This document shows, piece by piece, positions 1 to 9,649 of a stretch of DNA of 64,000 nucleotides. Position 1 is the first letter of the stretch; the number at the start of each line of letters is the position of its first letter. Source of the DNA: Chrysemys picta bellii (lineage: Eukaryota > Chordata > Testudines > Emydidae); NCBI RefSeq assembly GCF_011386835.1, contig NW_027052960.1, positions 1 to 64,000 of the forward strand. The letters are read 5' to 3'. The position numbers were made by a program, and so were the translations under genes. The notes under the pieces are model-generated. The model saw only the letters and a list, made by a program, of their open reading frames with translations, searched no databases and was not told the DNA's origin.

Positions 1-1117
1 GGGCATGCCCTGTGCCCCGAGACACTTGCAGGCAGCAGATGCCAGTGAGTGGTCCACACGTGGACTGTTTACGCTGTGTGTGGGAAACCCATCTCCGCAA
101 TCGCTGTAAGATTTGCAGATCCTTCAAACCTCCGACCAAGAAGGAAAGGGCCGTTCGGCTCCGAGCCATTCTGATGGAGTGGGCCCTGACCCCGACACCG
201 TTGCGCTGCTCCAAGTCGGCACCAGGTACCGCGGTGTCGGTGCGCAGTGACCCTTTGGTGCCTTCCACCAGCCTTCACCTCTCCCCATCTGCAGGACACT
301 CCAAGAAGGCAAAAAAGAGGTCTTCTCTGCCAAGACACCGGAGCAAGACTGGGGGAGAGACTAGACCCACATTGGGCAGCTCTCGGTCCCCATTGGCCTC
401 ATGGCCTCTGACTCAAGTTGAGCGGAGTAGCCTGGCCTACTTCGAGCCGACCTCCCCAGATGTCTGGGTGCCCTGCAGGCAGCCCAGGACGTTATGTCTC
501 TGCCGGTATCAGGGGCACCACCACTGTTGGCTCCCCAGTCCAGAGGAAAGCCACCGCTCGGATCCCTGCAGTAGCCACCTGGACGGTACCGCTCACGGTC
601 TAGGGAAGGTTCCCGACGCCGTTCACCGCTCAGCGACCGCCCCATGCGCAGTCCGCACCAGTCCCCGTCGACCCCCACCAGGTTGTCTGGCTGGGTACTG
701 AGCAGCAGGGGTTCCAGGCACCTCGAGAGGAGAGCGTGCCCTGTCGAGACCAGGACAGATGGCACCGGAGGTCCTTGTCTCCAAGAGGCTGCCAGAGCCC
801 TTCGCGGTCTGGGCATCGACACTATTCCTGTTCTTCATCTCACTCCAGGACCCCGCCACAGTCCCAGGCATTGATTGCTGGCACCCCACGGTCGTGGGTC
901 CGCCCGTCTGAGCTGGTCGCGGAGCAGCTGCTACCGGCAGTACTCCCGCTCCTCCACACTGGGATCACGGTCTCGTGGTCGGCACTGTTCCCGACGCCAC
1001 TGCTCGTCCTGGTCCCAGGTTAGCGGCAGATCATATGCCAGCCTGGCCTCCCTTCGCAGTCGTCAGTTGATGGACCAGGCTAGCCAGGCTGAACAGATGA
1101 AATCTCACCCTCAGAGA
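1..1117 (+). mobile_element. DIRS-like retroelement, gag-side remnant (copy 1)
   Basis: The sequence encodes a Cys-rich, Arg/Ser-rich gag-type product. Its extension in copy 2 carries the terminal sequence I associate with turtle DIRS elements. The gag frame is open to 701. Beyond it, Arg/Ser-rich remnants continue in another frame (875-1080), so the gene is frameshifted. It is followed by an LTR rather than by the expected DIRS middle section; an RT remnant of the same type appears only at 2520. This is a broken copy. The DIRS call comes from family recognition and is an inference. Confidence 0.55.
12..701 (+). pseudogene. DIRS-like gag fragment, N-terminal part
   Basis: About 230 codons are open. 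A CLRC...CKIC cysteine pattern lies near residues 20-36, followed by a basic KPPTKKERAVRLR segment and then Ser/Arg/Pro-rich low-complexity sequence. This composition is typical of a nucleic-acid-binding gag. The frame in copy 2 starts slightly further upstream (46726), beyond this window's left edge, so the N-terminus here is cut. The frame closes at 701 and gag-like composition continues out of frame, so it is not an intact gene. No enzymatic function is expected. Confidence 0.5.
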
Positions 1118-2519
1118 TGTTCCAGTAAGCTTCTTTTACAGACTAGCCTCCTTCTAGTCTGGGTCCAGCAATCACTCCCACCCCTGTGGTTACTGTCCTT
1201 TGTTCCAGTTTCTCTCAGGTATCCTTTCTCCACCCCCAAAGGATATCTCTTGAGCCAGCTGAAGACAAAATGGAGGGTCTCCCAGGGGCTTAAATAGACT
1301 TTCCCTTGTGGGGGTAGGGTGACCAGATCACCCAGGTCAAATATCTGGATGCGGAGGGGGCAGGAGGCGGAGCAGGGGAACGAACGGGGCTGGGCTGCCG
1401 AGTGGGGAGTGGGGGCAGCAGGCCCCAGCCCCCCCGTCCCGCTCGGGTCCTGCAGGGGAACGAACGGGGCTGGGCTGCCGATGCCTCCGCCCCGGGGCCG
1501 CCGCGGGATTGCACCAGCTGGGCAGCAGCCCAGACGCGACTGGCCAGGGGCTGGGCGCAGCGTGCGCGCTGTTGGGTCCCTGCAGCAGGCCCTGGCTCGG
1601 GGGGTTCGGGGGCACCAGAGCCGCAGCCGCCGAGCTTGGCCATCGGCCGCTTCCTCCCCCCGCGGCAGTGGGAGCTGCAGCCGCGGCTGCTCCCGAGTCC
1701 CACTGCCGGGGGGGGGAGAACAGCCGCCGTCTGGCCCCGCGGGCCGCCCCCCTCCTCTCCCTACCACCCAACTGAGTCCTGCCTGCTCGGGGCCAGGCCG
1801 GACTCTCACTACCCCGGCCCCGCGCTTCCCCTGCGTCTCCCGGGCCTCCCTCCACAAGCGCCGGAGGAAGGAGGAATGGCGAGCCTGGGGAAGAGGTGGG
1901 GATTCGGGGAGGGAGCCAATGGGGGAAGGATGGGGCGGAGGAGGGGGGGGGGGACGCAAGCCCTTCCGGGCTCCGGAGCCTTTGCTTGTTTGTCCAGTGT
2001 CCCGACCTAACATTGGTCGGGACGTGGGACAAACAAGCAAATATCGGGACAGTCCCGATAAAATTGGGACGTCTGGTCACCCTAGTGGGGGAGACCCCCT
2101 CCTCTCTCCTATGCAGAATCCAGCTCCAGCATGGAGTTTTGGAGTCACATGGGCAAGTCACATGTCCGTGCATGACTGAGTTCCTTACCAGCCAGGCCAC
2201 ATTCCTGGGAAAGCTCCGATGTGGATTGGCGTCTCCAAGTTCATTGTTCGCTTAAGTGTTTCTTGACTGGGCACTTACTGAGTACCGCTGACCAACTGCC
2301 TCACTGAGGCTACTTAAAATTAAACAAGTACACAGCCAATATTCATCACTTCGAATACAAGAATGATACACGCATACAAATAGGAGGAATATATCCAGCA
2401 GATCACAACCTTTGCAGAGATATGTTACATGGCATATCTAGCACAAAACATATTCCAATTATGTTATATTTACATTCATAAGCATATTTCCATAAAGCAT
2501 TATGGGGTGCAATGTCACA
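1118..2519 (-). mobile_element. Retroviral-type LTR (minus), split by a hAT element
   Basis: Read on the minus strand, the stretch begins TGTGACATTG and ends TACTGGAACA, so it has TG...CA ends. It is AT-rich on the 2200-2519 side, with a short TTAAATAG-like promoter motif near 1290. The GC-rich element at 1315-2084 interrupts it, leaving roughly 630 bp of LTR. No matching target duplication is visible at the outer edges (agaga versus atccc), so the ends are uncertain or the flanks have been rearranged. No internal retroviral genes adjoin it, so I call it a solo or orphan LTR. Confidence 0.45.
1315..2084. mobile_element. Non-autonomous hAT-like DNA transposon, GC-rich (copy 1)
   Basis: The terminal inverted repeats are TAGGGTGACCAGA at the left and TCTGGTCACCCTA at the right. 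The inner right end carries the GGGACAGTCCCGAT-type sequence shared with the 123-bp element at 43559. A 7-bp direct repeat, gtggggg, flanks the insertion. The interior is very GC-rich and contains a repeated GAACGAACGGGGCTGGGCTG segment, but no transposase. The long overlapping frames seen here on both strands are composition artefacts. A poly-G run near 1945 differs by one base between the two window copies. Confidence 0.75.
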
Positions 2520-2815
2520 ATCCCCTCCCTGGATCCCGGGGACTGGTATGCCGCCCTCCACCTGCAGGACGCGCACATCCACTTTCATATATTCGAGGGA
2601 CACAGGCGTTTTCTCCGTTTCACAGTTGGGCAGGAGCACTACCAGTTTACTGTCCTCCCGTTTGGCCTGTCCATTGCCCCCGGGATACCACAAAGTTCAT
2701 GTCTGTGGTAGTGGCCTACCTCAGACGTCGGGAGGTCCTATATCGATGACTGGCTGGTCAAGGGCAGCTCCAGATCGCAGGTGCTGGATCACATGGCGCT
2801 CCTCCTGTCCACGTG
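2520..2815 (+). pseudogene. DIRS-like reverse transcriptase fragment (copy 1)
   Basis: One frame shows a palm-region RT block with the FTVLPFGLSIAPG signature, followed by an in-frame TAG at 2709. The KFMSVVVAYLRRR part continues in a second frame. The YIDDW catalytic-box sequence is readable at 2739-2753, back in the first frame. At least two frameshifts are therefore present and the protein is dead. The layout of the LPFGLSIAPG block and YIDD box resembles DIRS-type RTs. Element A's LTR cuts the fragment at 2816. Confidence 0.65.
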
Positions 2816-3278
2816 TGTCACGGAGTATTGGGGGACTCAGGGCCCTGCACCCCCGGCTTCCTGCGATTCACCAGGACTCTCAGCCAGCCAGTAAAGCAGA
2901 AGGTTTATTTGGATGACAGGAATACAGTCCAAGACAGGTCTTGCAGGCACAGACCACAGGGCCCCCCTCAGTTAGGTCCAGCTTGGGGTCCCAGGGCATC
3001 CCAGCCCACCCCCCTTTGGGGGGGTCAGAGCCATCTCTGCCTCCCAGCCATCTCTCCAGCTCGCTTCCAGCACTCTGCTTCCAGCGACCCCTCCCACAGC
3101 CTTTGTTCAGTTTCCCGGGCTCAGGAGTCACCTGGCCTTCAACCCCTTCCTGGGTTCTCATGTTACACACTCAGGTATGCGCCCTCGGGCAGATCCCATC
3201 CTCCAATGCAGACTATCCCAGCCCCACTCCCCTGACAGCATTCACACACCACAGTGAGAACAGGCCCAGTTCGTCACA
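2816..3278 (-). repeat. Element A 3' LTR
   Basis: This is a near copy of 6372-6835. The plus strand starts TGTCACGGAG and ends TTCGTCACA. A polyadenylation-type AATAAA lies on the minus strand at 2909-2904. The purine-rich tract AAGGGGGGAGAGA (minus strand, about 3291-3279) lies directly inside the LTR, as expected for a 3' LTR in minus orientation. Confidence 0.85.
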
Positions 3279-3344
3279 TCTCTCCCCCCTTCAAGACCGA
3301 ACTGAGCAGGGTCACTTTAGCCAGTGACCCGGGGAAGTTCGAAC

Positions 3345-5198
3345 CTACCCCCGTTCCCATGGATGCCCCCGCATCCCTCCCATTCCTTGGTGAGAATTAC
3401 ACCAGGCCCCTCCAGTTTCACGCCCCCCCTTAGGTCGGGGGTGCTTGATGGCACTCGCAGTTCGCATGTGGGAAGGTTTATGCGGCCTGTGCCCTTTCCC
3501 CACCCCCATACCTCTGGGGTTCCAACTGGGCTGTGGTCTTCTCCCAGCGCTCCAGTCTGGAGGTCTGTGCTTTGGGCTCTCTTGGTTCAGAGCCGCCCTT
3601 TTTACCTTGGCCACCCTCCGGAAAGGCTCCTCTATGCTGGGCAAGGGTCCTAAAGCTGTTTTCCCCTTGTCCCAGGCCTTCCTCCCCCTCTGACAGGGGT
3701 CACAGGATCGGCAGTACTGCCGGACAGTAACAAAGACCCCAGGCCAGTAAAAGCTCCGTAGCAGCCTCTGCTGGGTACGCCAGGTTCCCTGGTGCCCTGA
3801 GAGGGGAATGTCATGGGCCCGGCACAGCAGCTGGCGGCGATACTTCTGGGGTACCACCAGCTGCCTCCTGATCCCCCCTGACTCCATTTTCCCTGGGGGA
3901 GCCCATTCTCGGTACAGGAACCCCTTCTCCCACAGGAACCTTTTCCGGCCACCTCGTCCCATGGTCTGTACCGCATTGAGGTCGGCCAGGTCCCTTATCT
4001 TCCGCAAGGAGGGATCTCTCTGCAACTCGGCCTGGAACTCAGCAGCTGGGACGGGGATGGCCACCTGCTCTTTCTCGCCCGCTGGGTCTGAAGCTGCAGC
4101 CTCCCTGAGCCGTGTCCCTGGGCGTTCCCTCCCCACCAGGTTAGGGTCCTGCGCCTCAGGCAAGGCACCCCCCCCAAGGCCAGGGCGCAGGGCCCCTCGC
4201 CAGCTCTGACTGCGGGTCACAACCAGTGCCCTCTGGGGGTTGCTTGGCCAGTTCTCCAGGTCCCTCCCCATCAATACCTCAGTGGGAAAATACGGGTGTA
4301 CCCCCACATCCTTGGGGCCCTCCTTGGCCCCCCACTTCAGGTGTACCCTTGCCACGGGCACTTTGACTGGTGTTCCGCCCACCCCCTTCAGGGTCAGGTA
4401 GGTGTTGGGCACCACCTGATCTGGGGCCACCACCTCGGGCCGGGCCAGCGTCACCTCTGCGCCCGTATCCCAGTATCCATTGACCTTCCTCCCATCCACC
4501 TCCAGGGGAACAAGGTACTCTCTCCGGAGGGACAGCCCCGCGCCCACCGTATAAACCAAAAACCCTGAGTCTGGAGCATCCAGCCCCCTAGAGGAGCTGG
4601 CCTGGGCCCCTTCTCTCTCTTGAGCAGTTGATAAGCTGCCAGCCCCTCTTGCGTGAGAAGTCTGCCCCTCATCCGTCTGGGCCTCTACCAAGTTAACCCG
4701 GTGCGGGTTCGGTCTGCTCAGTCTGTCCTTGAGCTTGGGGCACTGGGCCCGAACGTGGCCTCTTCGGCCGCAGTAATAGCAGCTCATGTCCCGTGGGTCC
4801 CCTCGAGCCGGTCGGTTGTCCCTGATGCTGGGCATTCCCCGTGGGAGGGGATTCCCCATATTCCCCCTTTGGGAGGTCCCAGGGTGACTCTCTCTCTGCA
4901 TCGCGGCGGGCCTGTTCCTTTGGGGCTCCTCCCTGCCACCCCCTGACCGGCTCTTTACAAACTCATCGGCCAGCTGCCCGGCGTGTCGCGGGTTCTCTGG
5001 CTTTCTGTCCACCAACCACAGCCTCAGGTCGGATGGGCACCGCTCATACAGTTGCTCCAGTACCAGCAGTTTAATCAGGTCCTCCTTCGTCTGGGCCCCA
5101 TCAGCCCACTTGCTGGCGTATCTTTCCATGCGGGCGGCTAGTTGCAGATATGAGATCTCAGGGGTTTTATCCTGACTCCGGAACCTTTCCCGGTACAT
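3345..5198 (-). CDS. Element A gag C-terminal / protease / integrase-fragment frame
   Basis: This frame of 617 codons has four readable parts. Residues 1-90 form a SCAN-like capsid C-terminal domain (YRERF..., LLVLEQL, W and D/E-rich helices). A CCHC zinc knuckle (CYYCGRRGHVRAQC) follows near residue 140. A retropepsin has its active-site DTGA near 244 and a late LMGRDL motif near 305. An integrase N-terminal HHCC zinc-binding region (HDIPLSGH...CRSCDPC) lies near 470-510. The usual ~500-600 residues of RT and RNase H between protease and integrase are absent, and the integrase core with its DDE residues is not seen. The chosen ATG is only the first Met after a frame break; gag begins upstream in the other frame. 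SCAN domains of vertebrate zinc-finger proteins are known to derive from this kind of gag. Confidence 0.8.
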   Translation of the reverse strand: MYRERFRSQDKTPEISYLQLAARMERYASKWADGAQTKEDLIKLLVLEQLYERCPSDLRLWLVDRKPENPRHAGQLADEFVKSRSGGGREEPQRNRPAAMQRESHPGTSQRGNMGNPLPRGMPSIRDNRPARGDPRDMSCYYCGRRGHVRAQCPKLKDRLSRPNPHRVNLVEAQTDEGQTSHARGAGSLSTAQEREGAQASSSRGLDAPDSGFLVYTVGAGLSLRREYLVPLEVDGRKVNGYWDTGAEVTLARPEVVAPDQVVPNTYLTLKGVGGTPVKVPVARVHLKWGAKEGPKDVGVHPYFPTEVLMGRDLENWPSNPQRALVVTRSQSWRGALRPGLGGGALPEAQDPNLVGRERPGTRLREAAASDPAGEKEQVAIPVPAAEFQAELQRDPSLRKIRDLADLNAVQTMGRGGRKRFLWEKGFLYREWAPPGKMESGGIRRQLVVPQKYRRQLLCRAHDIPLSGHQGTWRTQQRLLRSFYWPGVFVTVRQYCRSCDPCQRGRKAWDKGKTALGPLPSIEEPFRRVAKVKRAALNQESPKHRPPDWSAGRRPQPSWNPRGMGVGKGHRPHKPSHMRTASAIKHPRPKGGRETGGAWCNSHQGMGGMRGHPWERG

Positions 5199-5206
5199 CT
5201 CAGGAG

Positions 5207-6046
5207 TCAGCCAAACTCTCGTAGCAGGGCCTTTTTGAATAGTTCGTAGTCCCCTTTCTCTGCCTCTTCCAGTTGGCGGTACAATGCCACGGCTTTGGGG
5301 TCCAGTAAGGGGGTAAGGACCCGGAGTCTGTCCGCGGGATCAACCCGGTGCAGCTCGCAGGCCGTCTCAAAGGCCGCCAGGAAGTCATCCATGTCCTCCC
5401 CCTCCTTGCGTGGGGCCAGGATGCACTTATCAAAGCTCCGTGCAGTCCTGGGTCCCCCCTCACTCACCGCAGCCGGGGGTTCGCTGCCCTTCAATCTCGC
5501 CAGTTCCAGTTCATGCTGACGCTGTCTCTCTTCATGCTGTCTCTGTCTCTCTTTCTCCTCCCGTTCATGCTGTCTCTGTCTCTCTTTCTCCTCCCGTTCA
5601 TGCTGATGCTGTCTCTCTTCATGCTGTCTCTCTTGTTCACGATCCCCCAGCTCTCTCAGTTTTAGCTCTTTCTCCCATTCCAGCCAATTCCGCTCCACGG
5701 GTGCCGAACGTCGCCGGGAGGATCCCCTGCTGGCCGGGGGGGTCACGGCGCCTTCGGTATTTGCTGGGCTCCTCCCCACCCTTCCCCTAGGCATAGGAAG
5801 GAGGGGTCTCGGGAAGCCCTCAGCAGCCGGCTGACCACTCCCAGCTGGGACAGACACTGGTGCCTGCGCTGCATTTGCCAGGCTGCTTCCCTGAGACACA
5901 GGGATCAGTTCATTCGCGCGATCTTCCGCCTCCAGCCGGGCAATGAGCTGTTCTTTGGTGAGCCTCCCAATGCACAGCCCCCTCTGCTTGCACAGCTCCA
6001 CCAGGTCGCTCTTAAGCCGCTTGGCATACATCTTCCTGCTGGCCAC
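5207..6046 (-). CDS. Element A gag, N-terminal part
   Basis: This frame of 279 codons starts about 300 bp inside the 5' LTR. Residues about 8-42 resemble a SAP-type helix-extended-loop-helix (LKSDLVELCKQRGL...LTKEQLIARLE). A Ser/Pro-rich stretch follows. Residues about 120-190 form a highly charged coiled coil of Glu/Arg/Gln/His with tandem EEKERQRQHER-like repeats. The start of the capsid (DDFLAAFETACELHRV) follows, and the frame closes at a TGA at 5207-5209. The SCAN-like continuation lies in the next frame from 5198. Copy 2 has the same break. It could be a one-base mutation or a programmed shift; I see no classical slippery heptamer plus structure and favour mutation. Confidence 0.75.
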   Translation of the reverse strand: MASRKMYAKRLKSDLVELCKQRGLCIGRLTKEQLIARLEAEDRANELIPVSQGSSLANAAQAPVSVPAGSGQPAAEGFPRPLLPMPRGRVGRSPANTEGAVTPPASRGSSRRRSAPVERNWLEWEKELKLRELGDREQERQHEERQHQHEREEKERQRQHEREEKERQRQHEERQRQHELELARLKGSEPPAAVSEGGPRTARSFDKCILAPRKEGEDMDDFLAAFETACELHRVDPADRLRVLTPLLDPKAVALYRQLEEAEKGDYELFKKALLREFG

Positions 6047-6351
6047 TCACCGGCCTGTGTGCTCACCGCTCCCCACAGTTCCCAGGGGGACCCCTAGTGT
6101 GCCAGCCCTTCTCGAGGTCACCACCTCTCTGCCAGGGTCGAGCTGCAGACTCCTCCGCCCCTGGGACCACTCGCTGCGATCCCCCCGGGGGACCCTGTTA
6201 CCGCAAAAGTCCTTCTCGCTGGTCACACACTCCCAGGGGTAATAACCGTCTCTCTCTCACTCTTCAGCATGCCTGGTCCCCGTCAATCCCCCTTTGTTTT
6301 ACTGCTCCCCAGTCACTTACTGCAGGAAGCGCCGTCCACGGGGTGCAGTAG

Positions 6352-6369
6352 ATCCCACCGCTGACACCA
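6352..6369 (-). other. Element A primer-binding site, tRNA-Leu-like
   Basis: Two bases inside the 5' LTR the minus strand reads TGGTGTCAGCGGTGGGAT. It starts with the complement of a tRNA CCA end, and the TGGTGTCAG part resembles the 3' end of some leucine tRNAs. The tRNA identity is from memory and tentative. The position and TGG start are clear. Confidence 0.6.
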
Positions 6370-6371
6370 GT

Positions 6372-6835
6372 TGTCACGGAGTATTGGGGGACTCAGGGCC
6401 CTGCACCCCCGGCCTCCTGCGATTCACCATGACTCTCAGCCAGCCAGTAAAGCAGAAGGTTTATTTGGATGACAGGAATACAGTCCAAGACAGGTCTTGC
6501 AGGCACAGACAACAGGGCCCCCCTCAGTTAGGTCCAGCTTGGGGTCCCAGGGCATCCCACCCCACCCCCTTTTTGGGGGGTCAGAGCAATCTCTGCCTCC
6601 CATCCATCTCTCCAGCCCGCTTCCAGCACTCTGCCTTCAGCGACCCCTCCCACAGCCTTTGTTCAGTTTCCCGGGCCAAGGTGTCACCTGGCCTCCAACC
6701 CCTTCCTGGGCTCCCATGCTACACGCCCAGGTATTCGCCCTCGGGCAGACTCCCATCCCCCAATGCAGACTATCCTAGCCACACTCCCCTGTCAGCATTC
6801 ACACACCACAGTAAGAACAGGCCCAGTTCGTCACA
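6372..6835 (-). repeat. Element A 5' LTR
   Basis: This 464-bp partner of the 3' LTR carries scattered substitutions relative to it, so the insertion is not brand new. Its plus-strand edges are TGTCACGGAG and GTTCGTCACA. A related but more diverged LTR of the same family stands alone at 23396-23816. Confidence 0.85.
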
Positions 6836-7094
6836 CTGGGGTATTGGTTTTCATAACCATTTGTCCCCATAACGAGTGGCACTGGTGGTGATACTGGGAA
6901 ACTGGAGTGTCTGAGGGAATTGCTTGTGTGACTTGTGGTTATCCAGTGGGTGAGACCAAAGTCCTCTCTGGCTGACTGGTTTGGTGCCTTAGAGGTGGAG
7001 AAACCCCAGCCTGGGGCTGTAACTGGCCTGCTCTGAACGATTTGTCCTGAACTGACACTCTCCGTTGTGTCCCGCCAGAGGCCACATCGTTACA
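6836..7094 (+). repeat. Fragment of a B-type LTR (3' end)
   Basis: The stretch from CTGGGGTATTGG to a terminal ...TTACA matches the last ~260 bp of the B-element LTR (compare 9272-9531), with many more substitutions and some small deletions. No B-type internal sequence adjoins it. Its left edge coincides exactly with the end of element A's LTR, so element A or a recombination event truncated it. Confidence 0.7.
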
Positions 7095-7149
7095 CTTGGT
7101 TTTGCTCCCATCTATCAGAGTCCTCCTTCCCCACCCCCCAGCATGCAGC

Positions 7150-7510
7150 AGAGAAAAAGGCTGGTGCAGTGGATGGGGTGCTAGCCCTGAGAGACGTGGG
7201 TTCTACTCTCTCCCCCAGCCCCATGGATTTTCTGGCCGACCTTAGGGACAGGGTTTCAATGGTCTTTAGGCACCCAAAGATGCAGCCAGGTATCCAGTGG
7301 GGTTTACAAAGCACCAAACCTTCTAGGCACTTTTGAAAATCCCCCTAGGCCTAAATACCTTTGAAAATCTGGCCCTTAGTCTGTGAGTGTCTCAGTGCTC
7401 CATTTGTACAATGGGGATAAGAGCCCTGCTCTGCCTCACCGAGGGGTGTGAGGAGACCTAGGCTAGAGGTTGTGAGGTGCTCAGATACTGTGGTGATGGG
7501 GCCACGAGCC
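7150..7510 (+). repeat. tRNA-derived CORE-SINE-like sequence
   Basis: A pol III A-box-like segment (GTGGATGGGGTGCTAGCC, about 7169-7186) is followed by a B-box-like GGGTTCTACTCTC (about 7198). Farther on lies a MIR/CORE-like tail with CATTTGTACAATGGGGATAA (about 7403). The copy is old and degraded. Its exact ends cannot be set by eye. Confidence 0.45.
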
Positions 7511-7559
7511 CTTACCTTGGTTTTCACCCCTTCTTTTCACCCCTCCCTCTTTTCTGAAT

Positions 7560-8452
7560 GTAACCATGGCTGGGTATCTTCTGTGTTCTGTTGTCAATGC
7601 CCCCAACCCCCCTGCACACAGAGAGATTCCTGTTTTACAGGCTCATCTAAGGACTTTCAGATCCTTAATTTCATACCCAGCCCTTTCTTCTCTGAATCAC
7701 CCTGCCCCCGTTTGTAAACAAAACCCTGGGACCCAAGCTGGGAGCGGCACCTCTCTGAGCTCACGCTCCAGTAGAACCCTGCAAATCTGTGGGTATCCGC
7801 TTTATAGCTGGGGACCATTTTTCTGGATAGCAGCGTGGCTACGGATACAAATTTTGTATCTGTGCAGGGCTCTCACAGTAAGAGTCGGGCGGGCAGCTGT
7901 GAGGAACCGTGGTGCAGACCCTCCACCTGCCCTGGCTGGGGTCTGCTCGGGCCCCCTGCCCAGGGCAGGTGGAGAGACCCAGACTCCCAGCTGCCTGCGT
8001 GGCCGGGGTGTGGCTCCGAGCTCCCCCCACATCCCCCGCTGGAGCACCACGCGGGCAGCTGTGGGGAGCCTGGGTCCCTCCACCTGCCCTGGGCAGAGGG
8101 CCTGAGCAACCCCTGAACAGCTCCTCCAGTGTGGAGCCGTGGGGAGCCGGGGTGGACCCTCCGCCTGCCCGCGGTGCAGGGTGGGGAGGGGCAGAGAGCA
8201 GCCCCTGGCTGTATCCCCGCCCCCCAGGCTCCCCACCTGGCCGAGGGCAGCTGGAGGGTCCGTGACTCTACGGGGCTCCCCACAGCTGCCCGCGCGGCTC
8301 TCCCTGACCGGGCTCTGGCTTCAGCCCGGCCATGGTAAGTAGAGTAAGCCACGGGAGCGGCTAGCCACAGACAAATTTTGCAGATCGGATGTGGATTCAC
8401 ATTTTTGTACCCACCCAGGGCTGTACAGTTAAGAGCTCCACCTAGGGCTAGG
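7560..8452. other. Stretch without a recognised gene; GC-rich partial repeats
   Basis: Segments with 'GGGCAGCTGTGRGGAGCC' and 'CCTCCACCTGCCCTGG' recur on both strands between about 7890 and 8300, giving low-order inverted and direct repeats. Short AT-rich hairpin-like flanks (ACAAATTTTGTATCTG near 7850, ACAAATTTTGCAGATC near 8370) suggest a degraded DNA transposon. Frames here are short, overlap on both strands and have no recognisable domain. The region ends at the ctagg target site of element B1. Confidence 0.4.
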
Positions 8453-9531
8453 TGTGACGTTATTGACATAAACTGGGACCGTATAGATCATTGTTGCAAC
8501 CAAGGTCCTGTAGTGGCACCCAAATCTTGTATAAAGGTGGTCAAATGGGGTGTCTAGGACAAGGTTATGGTTTACTGGTTATGATTATGCTGTCTATATG
8601 TATCAGTTTTGTAGCTGAAGTTATGAATATTGGCTCTATACTGTCTGTATGGCAAACTTATGCTATGCTTCTGGGTGACATCCCAGACAAACTGGTGTTA
8701 GCTCTGCCTAGCCTGCTTGATGGCCCATTAAGGACCATCAGCTATACAATGGACCCATTGAGAGAAGGCAGATAAGCCTTGTAACTCAGCAAAGTGTGCA
8801 GGGACTGGCCCATGTGACTCCAGACTCCATTTTGCTGTAATTTTCCACAGTAAGAACAAAGAGGTGTTCTTACACCTGGAAAAGACTATATAAGGCTGAT
8901 GCCTCATCTCCATCTTGTCTTCAATCCTGCTTCATACCTCTGGAGGAACTTTGCTACAAGCTGAAGCTTTGAACAAAGGACTGAGGACCCATCCCAGCGG
9001 GGGATGTATTCCAGAGACTTGATTTGAACCTGCAGTTTATTCCATCGCTGCTGCAAGCCTGAACCAAGAACTTTGCCATTACTGTATGTAATTGATTCCA
9101 TTTAACCAATTCTATCTCTCATCTCTATCTTTTTCCTTTTACGAATAAACCTTTAGATTTTAGATTCTAAAGGATTGGCAGCAGCGTGATTTGTGGGAAA
9201 GATCTGATTTGTATATTGACCTGGGTCTGGGTCTTGGTCCTTTGGGATCAGGAGAACCTTTTTTCTTTTACTGGGGTATTGGTTTTCATAACCATTTGTC
9301 CCCATAACGAGTGGCACTGGTGGGAGTACTGGGAAACTGGAGTGTCTAAGGAGATTGCTTGTGAGACTTGCGGTTAGCCAGTGGGGTGAGACCGAAGTCC
9401 TCCTAGTCTGGCTGGTTTGGTTTGCCTTAGAGGTGGAAAAAACCCCAGCCTTGGGCTGTAACTGCCCTGTTTGAGCAATTTGTCCTGAGTTGGCACTCTC
9501 AGTTGGGTTCCGCCAGAACCGCATTGTCACA
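8453..9531 (+). repeat. Element B1 5' LTR
   Basis: This LTR is 1079 bp with TG...CA ends. A TATA-type box (TATATAAGG) lies at about 8886 and a polyadenylation signal AATAAA at 9144-9149, giving a normal U3-R-U5 order. It differs from the 3' LTR at several sites (for example around 8594-8625), so the insertion predates the large duplication. Confidence 0.9.
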
Positions 9532-9532
9532 G

Positions 9533-9550
9533 TGGCGTAGTCGTGCTTGG
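9533..9550 (+). other. Element B1 primer-binding site
   Basis: TGGCGTAGTCGTGCTTGG starts one base after the LTR. The TGG start and position fit a tRNA primer site. I could not assign the tRNA. The same sequence lies at the matching place in B2 (minus strand, just left of 18451). Confidence 0.6.
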
Positions 9551-9649
9551 ATCCACAGAACCAGGTCAATTAAGCTTTGGGTCAGAGCCCCGCGCTGTCC
9601 AAATTTGAATTTTGGGATTGAGAGTTTTGTTGGTTAAAGAGCTGCTGCA

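Larger units (their letters stand above)
2816..6835 (-). mobile_element. Element A: internally deleted Gmr1-like Ty3/gypsy LTR retrotransposon
   Basis: On the minus strand the order is 5' LTR (6835-6372), primer-binding site (6369-6352), gag N-terminal frame, a second frame with SCAN-like capsid, CCHC knuckle, retropepsin and integrase zinc-binding domain, a polypurine tract (3297-3279) and the 3' LTR (3278-2816). The LTRs are 463 and 464 bp with TGTGACGA...CGTGACA ends. No RT or RNase H lies between protease and integrase, so the copy cannot move on its own. The 5-bp flanks do not match (acgtg versus ctggg): the left flank is DIRS RT and the right flank is a B-type LTR piece. The element or its locus has therefore been rearranged. 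Confidence 0.85.

Noticed and set aside
1111..2200. Frames of ~290-310 codons on both strands in the GC-rich block
   Set aside because: They span a hAT element and LTR edges, overlap on opposite strands, and reflect GC-rich composition with few stop codons.
5940..6351. Plus-strand frames opposite element A gag
   Set aside because: They are antisense shadows of the gag reading frame and LTR leader.
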